From: Chryseobacterium flavum
Lineage (GTDB): Bacteria; Bacteroidota; Bacteroidia; Flavobacteriales; Weeksellaceae
NCBI RefSeq assembly: GCF_003385595.1
Contig: NZ_QNUE01000003.1
Coordinates: forward strand, 248,001-312,000
Direction: 5' to 3'
Length of the DNA stretch: 64,000 nt
This document shows positions 19,901-27,558 of the stretch, one piece after another. The translations under genes were made by a program, and so were the position numbers. A model generated the notes under the pieces. The model saw only the letters and a program-made list of their open reading frames with translations. It was not told where the DNA came from and made no database searches. Within the stretch, counting starts at the first letter, position 1. Each line of letters begins with the position of its first letter.

Positions 19901-19945
19901 TTACGGAAACCCGTAACGGACCAAAATTTAATGCTCATATTTTTG
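19901..19945 (+). promoter_or_regulatory. Inverted-repeat operator and -7 box of the eleven-gene operon (site 2 of 3)
   Basis: TTACG-GAAACC-CGTAA at 19901-19916, then exactly 21 bp, then TATTTTTG at 19938-19945, then 22 bp to the ATG at 19968. Repeat sequence, spacing and -7 box match the site at 19091. Confidence 0.75.
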
Positions 19946-19967
19946 GGATATTAAATAATAACCAATT

Positions 19968-20231
19968 ATGGAATACAAAGTAATACCATTTGTTGCAACT
20001 GCCCAGCAACAAAATATGAGTGCAAAAAATATTGCAGAACAATTAGACAATTTGATAAAAATCCATACCAATGACGGTTGGGAATATGTAAGACTGGAAA
20101 GTGTATCCACTTATATCCGGCCTGTCGAAGGATGTTTTGGGAATACAGTCAAACCAGGTTATATGACTTCTTATCAAATGGTAGTTTTCAGTAAAAAAGA
20201 AAATGAAAAATTTATTAATTCTTCTTATTAA
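19968..20231 (+). CDS. Small DUF4177-like protein, first gene of the eleven-gene operon
   Basis: This 87-residue protein begins MEYKVIPFVA and has the spacing LDNLIKIHTNDGWEYVRLESV, which resembles the alpha-beta pattern of DUF4177 proteins (a short strand, a helix, then GWE-V). The similarity is by eye. There is no signal peptide. The 3' end overlaps the next gene by 29 bp. The function is unknown. Confidence 0.65.
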   Translation: MEYKVIPFVATAQQQNMSAKNIAEQLDNLIKIHTNDGWEYVRLESVSTYIRPVEGCFGNTVKPGYMTSYQMVVFSKKENEKFINSSY

Positions 20232-20487
20232 AATCTATTGGCTGGTCATTCCTCAATCAAAAAGAAGAAAATGTATTTTCAGAACCAGCTGCTCAAGACA
20301 CGTCTACGAAAAAACAATACAAGAAGGATTTATTTCAGGATTAAAAGCTTTCAAATATCGTTTTCAAAACTGCAGATCCGGAGCTTATATCATAGAAAAT
20401 CTCTACGGAGAAATACAAATCATTTTACCTAATCATCAAATTCTTAATAAAACAGAAATTTCAGAAAGATTTATTGAAAGTAAATAA
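20203..20487 (+). CDS. YidD-like membrane protein insertion factor family member
   Basis: This 94-residue protein has the YidD layout: an amphipathic N-terminal helix (MKNLLILLIKIYWLVIP), then C24-x5-C30-S (CIFRTSCS), a helix with EGFISGLKAFKYRF, and C57. These match the three conserved cysteines of YidD. The usual PTCS proline and the C-terminal DPVP motif are missing. Ordinary yidD sits next to rnpA and yidC and helps membrane protein insertion. Here it lies in an accessory operon, so it is probably a specialised paralogue. It overlaps the previous gene by 29 bp. Confidence 0.75.
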   Translation: MKNLLILLIKIYWLVIPQSKRRKCIFRTSCSRHVYEKTIQEGFISGLKAFKYRFQNCRSGAYIIENLYGEIQIILPNHQILNKTEISERFIESK

Positions 20488-20495
20488 AATTAATT

Positions 20496-20834
20496 ATGGG
20501 AAAATTCGTAATCACACAAAGAGTCAACAAAGAGTATCAGTTTAATCTGAAAGCCGGAAACGGTGAAATTATTTTAACCAGTGAAGGATATATTCAGAAA
20601 GCATCCTGTCAGAAAGGTATTGAATCCGTGAAAGTCAATTCTCAGGATCTTTCAAAATATGACAGAAGACTTGCGAAAAATGGAAAAGACTATTTCGTGT
20701 TAAAAGCAAGAAATGGTGAAATTATCGGAAACAGCCAGATGTACAGTTCAAAATCCGGAATGGAGAATGGTATAGCCTCTGTAAAATCAAATGCTCCAAC
20801 TGCTGAAATCGTTGACAAAACTCTAAAAAACTAA
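20496..20834 (+). CDS. YegP / DUF1508 two-repeat protein
   Basis: This 112-residue protein consists of two tandem DUF1508 repeats. Each has the pattern Y/F-x-F-x-LKAxNGEII followed by S-x-x-Y-x-S/Q-K-x-x-x-x-x-GI-x-SVK (about residues 10-50 and 62-100). The family includes E. coli YegP; the function is unclear. It is soluble, 8 bp after the yidD-like gene and 5 bp before the nuclease gene. Confidence 0.88.
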   Translation: MGKFVITQRVNKEYQFNLKAGNGEIILTSEGYIQKASCQKGIESVKVNSQDLSKYDRRLAKNGKDYFVLKARNGEIIGNSQMYSSKSGMENGIASVKSNAPTAEIVDKTLKN

Positions 20835-20839
20835 AAACT

Positions 20840-21910
20840 ATGGATCTTAAAATTAAACTGGAGCAATTACATCAGAAAGTAATGGGTCTGAAAGACCAGA
20901 TAGGAACAGAAGAAGCCACAAAAAATGCATTTGTGATGCCCTTCATTCAAATCCTGGGCTATGATATTTTCAATCCCACAGAAGTAGTTCCCGAGCATGT
21001 TTGTGATATTGGAACGAAAAAAGGGGAAAAAGTAGACTATGTAATCAAAAATAATGACGAGCCCATCTTCATTATCGAATGTAAGCACTGGAAAGAAAGT
21101 GCTGATGCGCATAATTCGCAGCTTCACAGATATTATCATGTCTCTAAAACAAGATTTGGTGTTCTGACGAATGGAATTGTGTACAACTTTTATACAGATC
21201 TTGAAAAGCCCAATATCATGGATGAAAAACCGTTTTTCACTATCAATATTGAAGACTTAAAAGACAGTTCCATTAAAATTCTGGAAAATTTCACCAAGAA
21301 AGGTTATAACCTGGAAAGTATTCTTGATTCTGCAGAAGCCTTAAAATACATTAAGGCCATCAGAAAAGAATTCGAAAAAGAGATTGAAAACCCATCTGAT
21401 GAGCTGGTAAAGCTTTTGGTGAACCGCTTCTTTGAAAAGCCCTTAACCGCCAACAGAATGATTTCCTTCAAGGAATATGCTAAAAAGGCCTTGATGACTT
21501 CTATTAATGAATCCATCAGTTTCAGGTTAAAATCCGCATTGAGTATTAATGAACAAATGGAGAAAAAAGAAGATGATGTGAAGTCTGCACAACCTATCGA
21601 TCAAAATAACGACTCTAAAATTGTAACTACAGAGGAAGAGCTGGAAGGTTTTCAAATTGTAAAAGCGATCCTAAGAGAGAAAATTCCTTCTTCGAGAATT
21701 GCATACCGGGATACCTTATCCTATTTCGGAATCTTACTGGACGATAACAACAGAAAGCCACTTTGCAGACTGCATTTTAATACAACAAATAAATATCTGG
21801 AAACTTTCCACAACGGAAAAGAAGCGGGAGAAAAGGTTTTATTAAATACCCTTGATGAAATCTACAATTACAGAAACCAGCTTCATCTGACATTGGAAAA
21901 CTATGCATAA
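20840..21910 (+). CDS. PD-(D/E)XK nuclease-like protein with HsdR N-terminal-type domain
   Basis: This 356-residue protein starts with a helical segment and then a restriction-endonuclease core. The sequence GYDIFNPTEVVPE is followed by D66 (VDYVI) and E80-x-K82 (IIECKHW), the classic D-ExK catalytic triad of type I restriction subunit N-terminal domains. Residues about 85-180 continue that fold (LTNGIVYNFYTDLE). A separate C-terminal domain (about 260-356) with LCRLHFN and a conserved Arg/Tyr pattern is found in many stand-alone proteins of this type. No methyltransferase, specificity or helicase gene accompanies it, so it is not a restriction-modification system. It could cut or bind nucleic acid during stress or infection. 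Confidence 0.82.
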   Translation: MDLKIKLEQLHQKVMGLKDQIGTEEATKNAFVMPFIQILGYDIFNPTEVVPEHVCDIGTKKGEKVDYVIKNNDEPIFIIECKHWKESADAHNSQLHRYYHVSKTRFGVLTNGIVYNFYTDLEKPNIMDEKPFFTINIEDLKDSSIKILENFTKKGYNLESILDSAEALKYIKAIRKEFEKEIENPSDELVKLLVNRFFEKPLTANRMISFKEYAKKALMTSINESISFRLKSALSINEQMEKKEDDVKSAQPIDQNNDSKIVTTEEELEGFQIVKAILREKIPSSRIAYRDTLSYFGILLDDNNRKPLCRLHFNTTNKYLETFHNGKEAGEKVLLNTLDEIYNYRNQLHLTLENYA

Positions 21911-21922
21911 AAATTAATAGCT

Positions 21923-22432
21923 ATGAAAAAACTAATTCCATTCATCATACTTACCTTCAGCATATTTATCTTAAATTCCTGTTTTAAAGCCAATGACAAT
22001 GTAGTGCATGGCGGAAGATGTACAGGTTCGGCAAATTGTACAGCTTGTTCTACCTGTTCAGGATGCGGACATTGTAGCAGTGGTGGAACTTGTAGCGTCT
22101 GTCGTGGCGGATCTTACGGAAAAAGCTCTTCGAAAAGCAAGTCTAAAAAAAATAAATCCCCGGATTCCTACAGATCCTCAAAGCCCCATACCGGCAACCC
22201 TCCAAAAGTATTTATTGATAAGGTAAACATCAATCTTAACTCTAACAACAGATACATTGCAAGCGTTGCAACAACAAATGTCTATGAGAAACCCACTTTT
22301 AAATCTAAAATAATAACAACAGTACCTAAAAATGTTAAACTCATAAAACTCTCAAAAGAAGGGTCATGGTATAAAGTACAGGTGAAAACAAGTGGAAAAG
22401 TAGGATTTGTTTTCAATAAAGATGTAAAATAA
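21923..22432 (+). CDS. Cysteine-rich lipoprotein with C-terminal SH3-like domain
   Basis: This 169-residue protein has a lipoprotein signal (lipobox ILNSC, C20), followed at about residues 32-62 by a Cys/Gly/Ser-rich run with repeated CxxC-like spacings. A basic Ser/Lys linker (SSSKSKSKKNKS) comes next. A bacterial SH3-like domain spans about residues 113-169 (ATTNVYEKPTFKSKIITTVPK, SWYKVQV, KVGFVF). The SH3 domain suggests binding to peptidoglycan or protein in the periplasm. The Cys-rich part could bind metal or form disulfides. It is 12 bp after the nuclease gene in the same operon. Confidence 0.75.
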   Translation: MKKLIPFIILTFSIFILNSCFKANDNVVHGGRCTGSANCTACSTCSGCGHCSSGGTCSVCRGGSYGKSSSKSKSKKNKSPDSYRSSKPHTGNPPKVFIDKVNINLNSNNRYIASVATTNVYEKPTFKSKIITTVPKNVKLIKLSKEGSWYKVQVKTSGKVGFVFNKDVK

Positions 22433-22448
22433 CAAAAAACAAAATAAT

Positions 22449-23075
22449 ATGAACTTAAAAAACTTTTTAAATGAAGAACAGGATCCTCAAGCTATTGAAA
22501 AGCTTTTAGGAAGAATTAATAGTCTTCTGACCTCTCAGGAAACGGTAGAATATATAGCTGTTCAAAAAAAACCTGTACTTAACTTATCTCCTGATTGCAT
22601 TGCTCTAACCAATAGAAGAATTATTTTTTGCAGGCCTAAAACCTTCGGTTTATCAATGGATTTTCAGGATTATAGCTGGGTAGATATAGCAGATTGTCAT
22701 ATCAAAGAAGGAATTGTTGGCTCTACTTTTATAATGAGGACTACAAAAAACTATACGAATATGATGGATTATCTCCCTAAAAACCAAGCTAGAAAACTGT
22801 ATCAGTTCGCACAGGAAGTAGAAGAAAGAATGCGGGGTATACGAAGAGAAAAGAATCTTGAAACTTTAAGAGCTTCGGCAGGAGGTGTTACTGTTAACAA
22901 TGCCACTCCTATTATCACACAACCTCAACAATTTCAGCAGGAAAAAAAGCCATTGCTGATAGACAATGAAGATCCTTTTGCTTTATTACAGAAATTAAAA
23001 GGCCTAAAGGAGAATGGAATCATTTCTCCTGAAGAGTTTGAATTAAAAAAGAACGAAATTTTATCAAGAGTTTAA
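22449..23075 (+). CDS. PH-like plus SHOCT domain protein
   Basis: This 208-residue protein has an N-terminal bacterial PH-like domain (about 30-125; SPDCIALTNRRIIFCRPK, then WVDIADCHIKEGIVG). A variable linker follows, and the C-terminus is a SHOCT motif (DPFALLQKLKGLKENGIISPEEFELKKNEIL, about 178-208). SHOCT tails are short oligomerisation elements often joined to membrane-associated domains. There are no membrane helices. It probably associates with the membrane or with its operon partners. It lies 3 bp before the TM2 gene. Confidence 0.8.
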   Translation: MNLKNFLNEEQDPQAIEKLLGRINSLLTSQETVEYIAVQKKPVLNLSPDCIALTNRRIIFCRPKTFGLSMDFQDYSWVDIADCHIKEGIVGSTFIMRTTKNYTNMMDYLPKNQARKLYQFAQEVEERMRGIRREKNLETLRASAGGVTVNNATPIITQPQQFQQEKKPLLIDNEDPFALLQKLKGLKENGIISPEEFELKKNEILSRV

Positions 23076-23078
23076 ATT

Positions 23079-23294
23079 ATGAAATCAAAATCTATTGCTG
23101 CATTACTTGCTTTTTTCCTGGGAGGATTAGGCATTCACAGATTTTACTTAGGCCAGAATGTTATGGGCATACTTTACCTGATATTTTGCTGGACTTTTAT
23201 TCCTGCATTCATTGCATTTTTCGATTTCTTCATACTTATTTTTATGTCTGAAAGCCGATTTAACTCTAAATATAATTTCAAAACAGGATTTTAA
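23079..23294 (+). CDS. TM2 domain membrane protein
   Basis: This 71-residue protein matches the TM2 pattern: a short basic start, a first helix (IAALLAFFLGGLGIHRFYLG), the linker QNVMGILYL, and a second helix ending in a polar turn. Its small size and two helices fit the family; TM2 domains often accompany SHOCT and PH domains. The molecular role is unknown. It is tightly packed in the operon. Confidence 0.88.
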   Translation: MKSKSIAALLAFFLGGLGIHRFYLGQNVMGILYLIFCWTFIPAFIAFFDFFILIFMSESRFNSKYNFKTGF

Positions 23295-23303
23295 ACAACA
23301 TAA

Positions 23304-23705
23304 ATGAAACCATTTCTCACCTTCTGTGCGTTATGCTGTTTCATCGGTATTTTCAAACTTCCTATAGAATATTATACTTTTCTCAGAATTCTTGTTTCCA
23401 TTGGAGCTTTACTGGTTTTATACAATACATTGAGTTCTAAACAACACTACTTCAGTATAATTTTTCTGGTCATTCTTATTCTTTTTAATCCCGTCTTCCC
23501 TATTTATCTGTATCGGAAAAATATCTGGATCCCACTTGATACGGTAACAGGGGTTTTATTCTTATTGATCAATTTCGCAGAAAGAAAAGAGCATAAAAAG
23601 GAAGAGGAAACTGCCGAAGAAACCGCACCACATATACCTCTCATACATCAAAGAACTGTTTCCAGAGACAGAATTATTAATCCTAAAAAAACAAAACAAG
23701 AGTAA
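23304..23705 (+). CDS. Small multipass membrane protein, DUF6804-like
   Basis: This 133-residue protein has about four hydrophobic helices in its first 95 residues (for example FLTFCALCCFIGIF and YFSIIFLVILILF). A conserved-looking FNPVFPIYLYRKNIWIPLD segment and an Arg/Lys/Glu-rich cytoplasmic tail follow. The NP-x-x-P-x-Y-L-x-R-x-x-W motif is what I associate with DUF6804. The function is unknown. Confidence 0.65.
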   Translation: MKPFLTFCALCCFIGIFKLPIEYYTFLRILVSIGALLVLYNTLSSKQHYFSIIFLVILILFNPVFPIYLYRKNIWIPLDTVTGVLFLLINFAERKEHKKEEETAEETAPHIPLIHQRTVSRDRIINPKKTKQE

Positions 23706-23711
23706 CTCATC

Positions 23712-24119
23712 ATGGAAAACAATCAAATAACAGAAAACCTTAAAGCCCATTTTCTAAGGCTGTATCAAATGGCAATCTGTGATGACGATTTCAGTGCACT
23801 AGAATTAAAAATGCTCTACAGATGCGCTGAAGAAAGAGGAATTTCATCAAAAAACTTAGATGAGATCCTTCTGAACCCGATCAATTTAAAATCATTGGTT
23901 CCCAAGACTATTGAAGAAAAAGTAGATTATCTGTATGATCTCACCGTAATGATCTGGGCTGATGGAATCGTTTCTCCGAATGAATATTCTGCAATGCAAA
24001 AATATGTTCTGATGTTCGGTTTTCTGGAGGAAAATACGACAGCTATTGTAGATTATCTTATTGAAGCCGTAAAAAACGGAAAGAACAAAAGCGAAATTTT
24101 ATATGAATTAAAAAACTAA
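23712..24119 (+). CDS. TerB-like helical protein
   Basis: This 135-residue all-helical protein has two matching halves in the TerB style: CDDDFSALELKMLYRCAEERGI near residue 20 and WADGIVSPNEYSAMQKYVLMFGF near residue 80. The acidic D-x-x-x-S/P-x-E loop in each half is the usual TerB metal-binding pattern. TerB-family proteins occur in tellurite-resistance and related stress or defence gene sets, where they associate with membrane and vWA partners. Here it precedes a coiled-coil membrane protein and a vWA-like lipoprotein. Confidence 0.7.
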   Translation: MENNQITENLKAHFLRLYQMAICDDDFSALELKMLYRCAEERGISSKNLDEILLNPINLKSLVPKTIEEKVDYLYDLTVMIWADGIVSPNEYSAMQKYVLMFGFLEENTTAIVDYLIEAVKNGKNKSEILYELKN

Positions 24120-24125
24120 CACATC

Positions 24126-25466
24126 ATGGATACCACCAGTATAAAAAATTTATTTAAACTAAAATCGGTTCCGATAGAGCCCAAGCAGGAACCGTTTCCC
24201 AAAAACGATGAAAATCCGAACAATGAATCTCTGGAAGAAACCCGAAAAAGAACTTATCACGAATCGGGATACAGGGACAGTTCACGAACCAACGGAAACC
24301 ACTCTACCCTATCCATCTGTCTGGATGCCGTTTATTCGAAATTCCAGAATGAAGAAAAAGAAATGGTAGAAAAGCAGCAAAAACTGAAAGAATCCTATGT
24401 CAATGAACAGAAAAACAGAGAAACTGAAATTAAGGCACTAACAGTATCACAGGAAACAAAAGAGGAGCAGCTAAAAAGCAAAAACACAGAAATTGAAAAT
24501 CATCAGCATAATATTGAAATTTTAAAGGCTGAGATTATTGATCTTCCAAGGAACCCCGAAAAATATAACGTAAAAGCAACAAGAGGAGCTTCAGCAAAAT
24601 TCTGGATCGGCCTGATCATTCTGATTCCCATCACCTTATATTTAGCAACTTTTTATATTTCAACCTCTTACTCTGCTTTCTTTAAAAGTTTTGATGCAAA
24701 AAGTACTGTAATCCAAAGTGTTCTGGATGCACAGGCTTTCAGTAAAGCATGGAATGAAGGTGTTATTGAAGGTGCTTTTGTGACACTGATTCCCTTTGTG
24801 TTTCTAGGGTTGGGCTATTTAATTCACATGTTCTGGGAGAATAAAACGAAAGCCAATTATATCAAGCTCGGATTATTATTTATTGTAACCTTTGTTTTCG
24901 ATTCTATTTTAGCTTATGAAATTGAATCAAAATTATATGAGCTAAACAGAACCTTTAATTCTCCTCCTTTCGATATTAAAATAGCTTTTACCAAAATTCA
25001 GTTTTGGGGAATTATTTTCGCCGGATTCATTGTTTACATTATTTGGGGGTTGGTTTTTGACTTTGTAATGAAAGAACACAGAGAAAAAGACAAGATCAGA
25101 AATGAACAGGAAATCAGACAAAAAAGGGTTGAATTCTTTCAGGAAAAAATCAATATTTTGAAAAAAGAAATCGAAGAAATCCTTACCAGTATCGGAACAA
25201 TAAAAGAAACTGTTATCAAATCACGAGGAAGGATCGAAGAGCTTCAGAATATTATTGACGGTGTCATTATTCCTACCAAAGACTACAAATTGTATGCATC
25301 AGAATATGTTCAGGGTTGGGTCACTTTTATCAGTGAAAAAATTGCAGTATCAAGAACTGAAAAGCAAACGATGATTGATGACTGTATTGCCACTTATAAT
25401 ACCAATCTGGAAACTGTGGGAGCTAATTCCGACAATCAAAATTTAGTGTACTTATCATCTTTATAA
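24126..25466 (+). CDS. Four-helix membrane protein with flanking coiled coils
   Basis: I do not recognise this 446-residue protein. A charged N-terminus leads into a coiled coil (about 75-140, EKQQKLKESYVNEQKNRE and similar). Four membrane helices lie near 158-177, 216-237, 244-265 and 289-314. A second coiled coil follows at about 315-380. The topology suggests a membrane scaffold with cytoplasmic coils. It lies between the TerB-like and vWA-like genes, so it may be the membrane hub of that set. Confidence 0.75.
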   Translation: MDTTSIKNLFKLKSVPIEPKQEPFPKNDENPNNESLEETRKRTYHESGYRDSSRTNGNHSTLSICLDAVYSKFQNEEKEMVEKQQKLKESYVNEQKNRETEIKALTVSQETKEEQLKSKNTEIENHQHNIEILKAEIIDLPRNPEKYNVKATRGASAKFWIGLIILIPITLYLATFYISTSYSAFFKSFDAKSTVIQSVLDAQAFSKAWNEGVIEGAFVTLIPFVFLGLGYLIHMFWENKTKANYIKLGLLFIVTFVFDSILAYEIESKLYELNRTFNSPPFDIKIAFTKIQFWGIIFAGFIVYIIWGLVFDFVMKEHREKDKIRNEQEIRQKRVEFFQEKINILKKEIEEILTSIGTIKETVIKSRGRIEELQNIIDGVIIPTKDYKLYASEYVQGWVTFISEKIAVSRTEKQTMIDDCIATYNTNLETVGANSDNQNLVYLSSL

Positions 25467-25477
25467 AATCACAGATT

Positions 25478-26377
25478 ATGAAAATAACACTTTATATATT
25501 AATGATCATTTCTTTGGTTTCTTGTTGTAAAGACAAAAATGACAGAACAAACGAAGAAAAGAAACATTCTATTGTTGTTGACTCAAACAACATCAATGTC
25601 AGTATTTTGATTGATTTATCTGACAGAATTGATCCCGGCACAAACCCTAATCCCACAATGGAATACTACCAACGAGACGTAGAATATATCAAAGCCATTG
25701 AAAAAGGATTTATAAATCATATTAAATCAAAAAAAATCATTACATATGATGATCAGATGCAGGTTTTCTTTAACCCTGAACCTTCTGACCCCAAAATAAA
25801 CGATTTCACTAAAGAATTGAAAGTTTCTTTCAATAAAGATACTTCAAGAAATTATTTTGATTCTGTTGATAAAAAGTATTCTGAATTACCCTTAAATATC
25901 TATCAGTCTGCTATAAAGGATGGAAAATATGTAGGATCCGATATCTGGGAATTCTTCAAAAATAAGGTAAAAGATTATTGTATAAAAAATGATCGCCGAA
26001 ACATCCTTTTCATTTTGACCGACGGTTATATGTATCATCAAAATACTAAGTTTGAAGAAAAAAGCGAAGGTTCATATAAGACGTCCTATTTAACAACCAA
26101 ACTTATAAAAGCCAATAACTTAACAACCTCTGGTTTTAAAGATACCATTGAAAAAAATGGCTATGGTTTTGTAAAAGCAAATGAAAATCTGAGCAACCTT
26201 GAGGTCATCGTTTTAGGAATCAATCCGGAAAAAGGAAATCCTTTCGAAGAAGCTGTTATTAAAGAATACTGGGAAAACTGGTTTAAGGAAATGAAAATTA
26301 AAAATTACCAGGTCAAATCTGCAGATCTTCCCTCTAACCTGGAACCAATCATTTTAAAAGCAATTTCCGGAAGATAA
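25478..26377 (+). CDS. Lipoprotein with vWA-like domain, last gene of the eleven-gene operon
   Basis: This 299-residue protein has a lipoprotein signal (MKITLYILMIISLVSCC). A vWA-like fold is suggested by ILIDLSDRID (near residues 45-54), where D-x-S-D replaces the classic D-x-S-x-S metal site, and by a later strand RNILFILTDGYMYH with the TDG motif. The C-terminal region has LEVIVLGINPEKGNPFEEAVIKEYWENWF. The domain assignment is by pattern. It probably sits on the periplasmic side of a membrane. The operon ends here, 24 bp before a terminator hairpin. Confidence 0.72.
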   Translation: MKITLYILMIISLVSCCKDKNDRTNEEKKHSIVVDSNNINVSILIDLSDRIDPGTNPNPTMEYYQRDVEYIKAIEKGFINHIKSKKIITYDDQMQVFFNPEPSDPKINDFTKELKVSFNKDTSRNYFDSVDKKYSELPLNIYQSAIKDGKYVGSDIWEFFKNKVKDYCIKNDRRNILFILTDGYMYHQNTKFEEKSEGSYKTSYLTTKLIKANNLTTSGFKDTIEKNGYGFVKANENLSNLEVIVLGINPEKGNPFEEAVIKEYWENWFKEMKIKNYQVKSADLPSNLEPIILKAISGR

Positions 26378-26400
26378 ATACATCAGCTATTTCACAATCA

Positions 26401-26430
26401 AAAAGCGAAGAATACATTTCCTCGCTTTTT
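26401..26430. terminator. Bidirectional terminator between convergent transcripts
   Basis: AAAAGCGA and TCGCTTTT flank a 13-base loop, with A-rich and T-rich edges on either side. It can end the eleven-gene operon on the plus strand and the acetyltransferase gene on the minus strand. Confidence 0.7.
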
Positions 26431-26879
26431 TATTTTCTTATCATTTCCGTATGTGGAATATCATCTTCCAGATATTTTTTCCCTGTATCTTCAAAACCAA
26501 ATCCATTGTAGAATCTCAGCAGATAATCCTGTGCAGAGATTCTGATTTCAGAAGTATGGAACCTGTTTTCTATAGTTTCCACAGCATATTGTATCAGTTG
26601 TTTACCAAGATTTTTCCCTCTTGCCTGCGCTGTTGTCAATACTCTCCCGATTGAAGCTTCATTATATTTTATTCTTCTATCAAAAATACGACAGTAAGCT
26701 AAAACCTGTCCATTTTCTTCTGCCCAGATATGAACTGCTTTCTGATCATAATCGTCCAGATCAGGATAAGGACAGTTTTGTTCGATAATGAAAACATCCA
26801 CCCGTGCTTTTAATACCGCATATAACTCAGGAACAGCAAACTCTTCAAAAGTTTTAATTTTCCAGATTATACTATTCAT
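26430..26879 (-). CDS. GNAT family N-acetyltransferase, ElaA type
   Basis: This protein is 149 residues from the ATG at 26879; an upstream in-frame TTG at 26882 is less likely. The motifs LYAVLKARVDVFIIEQNCPYPDLDDYD, AYCRIF and the acetyl-CoA loop IGRVLTTAQARGKNLGKQL match ElaA proteins. The acceptor substrate is unknown. Its start overlaps the end of engB by 8 bp, so the two genes are probably translationally coupled. Confidence 0.9.
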   Translation of the reverse strand: MNSIIWKIKTFEEFAVPELYAVLKARVDVFIIEQNCPYPDLDDYDQKAVHIWAEENGQVLAYCRIFDRRIKYNEASIGRVLTTAQARGKNLGKQLIQYAVETIENRFHTSEIRISAQDYLLRFYNGFGFEDTGKKYLEDDIPHTEMIRK

Positions 26880-27495
26880 CAAAACTTACATTATTAAGTG
26901 TTAAAAAATCATTCGTCTTCTCTATAAAATCAAGAATGTCATCTCCTCCCTCTTTCTTTTCTGCAGAAGTAATATATAACTCAGGAAGATCTTCCCATGT
27001 TTTATGAAGCTCGGCCTTATAGTCTTCAACATTTTTTATCACAGCATTCGGTTTTAGCTTATCAGCTTTTGTAAAGACAATTGAGAATGGTATTCCGCTT
27101 TCACCACACCACTGTATAAATTCCATATCAATTTTCTGAGGAGTATGTCTTACATCAACCAGAACAAAAAGATTCACCAGATTCCTTCTGTTCAGGATAT
27201 AATTGGTGATCAGCTTTTCAAAATCCTTTCGCTGAACTTTTGACACTTTTGCATAACCATATCCTGGTAAGTCTGTAAGATACCAGTTTTCATTTACTAA
27301 AAAATGATTGATCAGCTGTGTTTTTCCCGGAGTTTGTGAGGTTTTGGCAAGATCTTTTTTATTCATCATAGCATTGATTAATGATGACTTCCCTACATTA
27401 GACCTTCCGATAAAAGCATATTCAGGAATATTGGGTTCAGGACATTCCTGCCATTTTCCACTACTCTTTACAAAATCTGCTGTCTTTATAATCAT
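26872..27495 (-). CDS. engB: Ribosome biogenesis GTPase EngB (YsxC/YihA)
   Basis: This 207-residue GTPase has G1 GRSNVGKS (about 30-37), the G2 region ending TPGKTQLINHF, G3 DLPGYG, G4 FTKADK and G5 SAEKK. EngB is an essential GTPase for large ribosomal subunit assembly in most bacteria. The ATG at 27495 gives the usual start a few residues before the conserved FVKSS segment. It is upstream of the acetyltransferase gene in one operon and follows a terminator at 27521. Confidence 0.96.
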   Translation of the reverse strand: MIIKTADFVKSSGKWQECPEPNIPEYAFIGRSNVGKSSLINAMMNKKDLAKTSQTPGKTQLINHFLVNENWYLTDLPGYGYAKVSKVQRKDFEKLITNYILNRRNLVNLFVLVDVRHTPQKIDMEFIQWCGESGIPFSIVFTKADKLKPNAVIKNVEDYKAELHKTWEDLPELYITSAEKKEGGDDILDFIEKTNDFLTLNNVSFDE

Positions 27496-27520
27496 TTGAA
27501 TATATTTTTAGAAAAATAAA

Positions 27521-27543
27521 CCATTAAGAAAAGCTCTTAATGG
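27521..27543 (-). terminator. Terminator after the alpha/beta hydrolase gene
   Basis: CCATTAAGA and TCTTAATGG form a perfect 9-bp stem with a five-base loop. On the minus strand it is followed by TTTATTTTT, so it ends the hydrolase transcript before engB. Confidence 0.85.
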
Positions 27544-27558
27544 TCATTATGTATGTTC

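Noticed and set aside
20840..21910. A type I restriction-modification system
   Set aside because: Only the HsdR-N-like nuclease domain is present; there is no helicase domain, methyltransferase or specificity subunit in the neighbourhood.
24126..25466. Reading the coiled-coil membrane protein as a chemoreceptor or SMC-like protein
   Set aside because: No HAMP, signalling hairpin or ATPase motif is present; the similarity is only coiled-coil composition.
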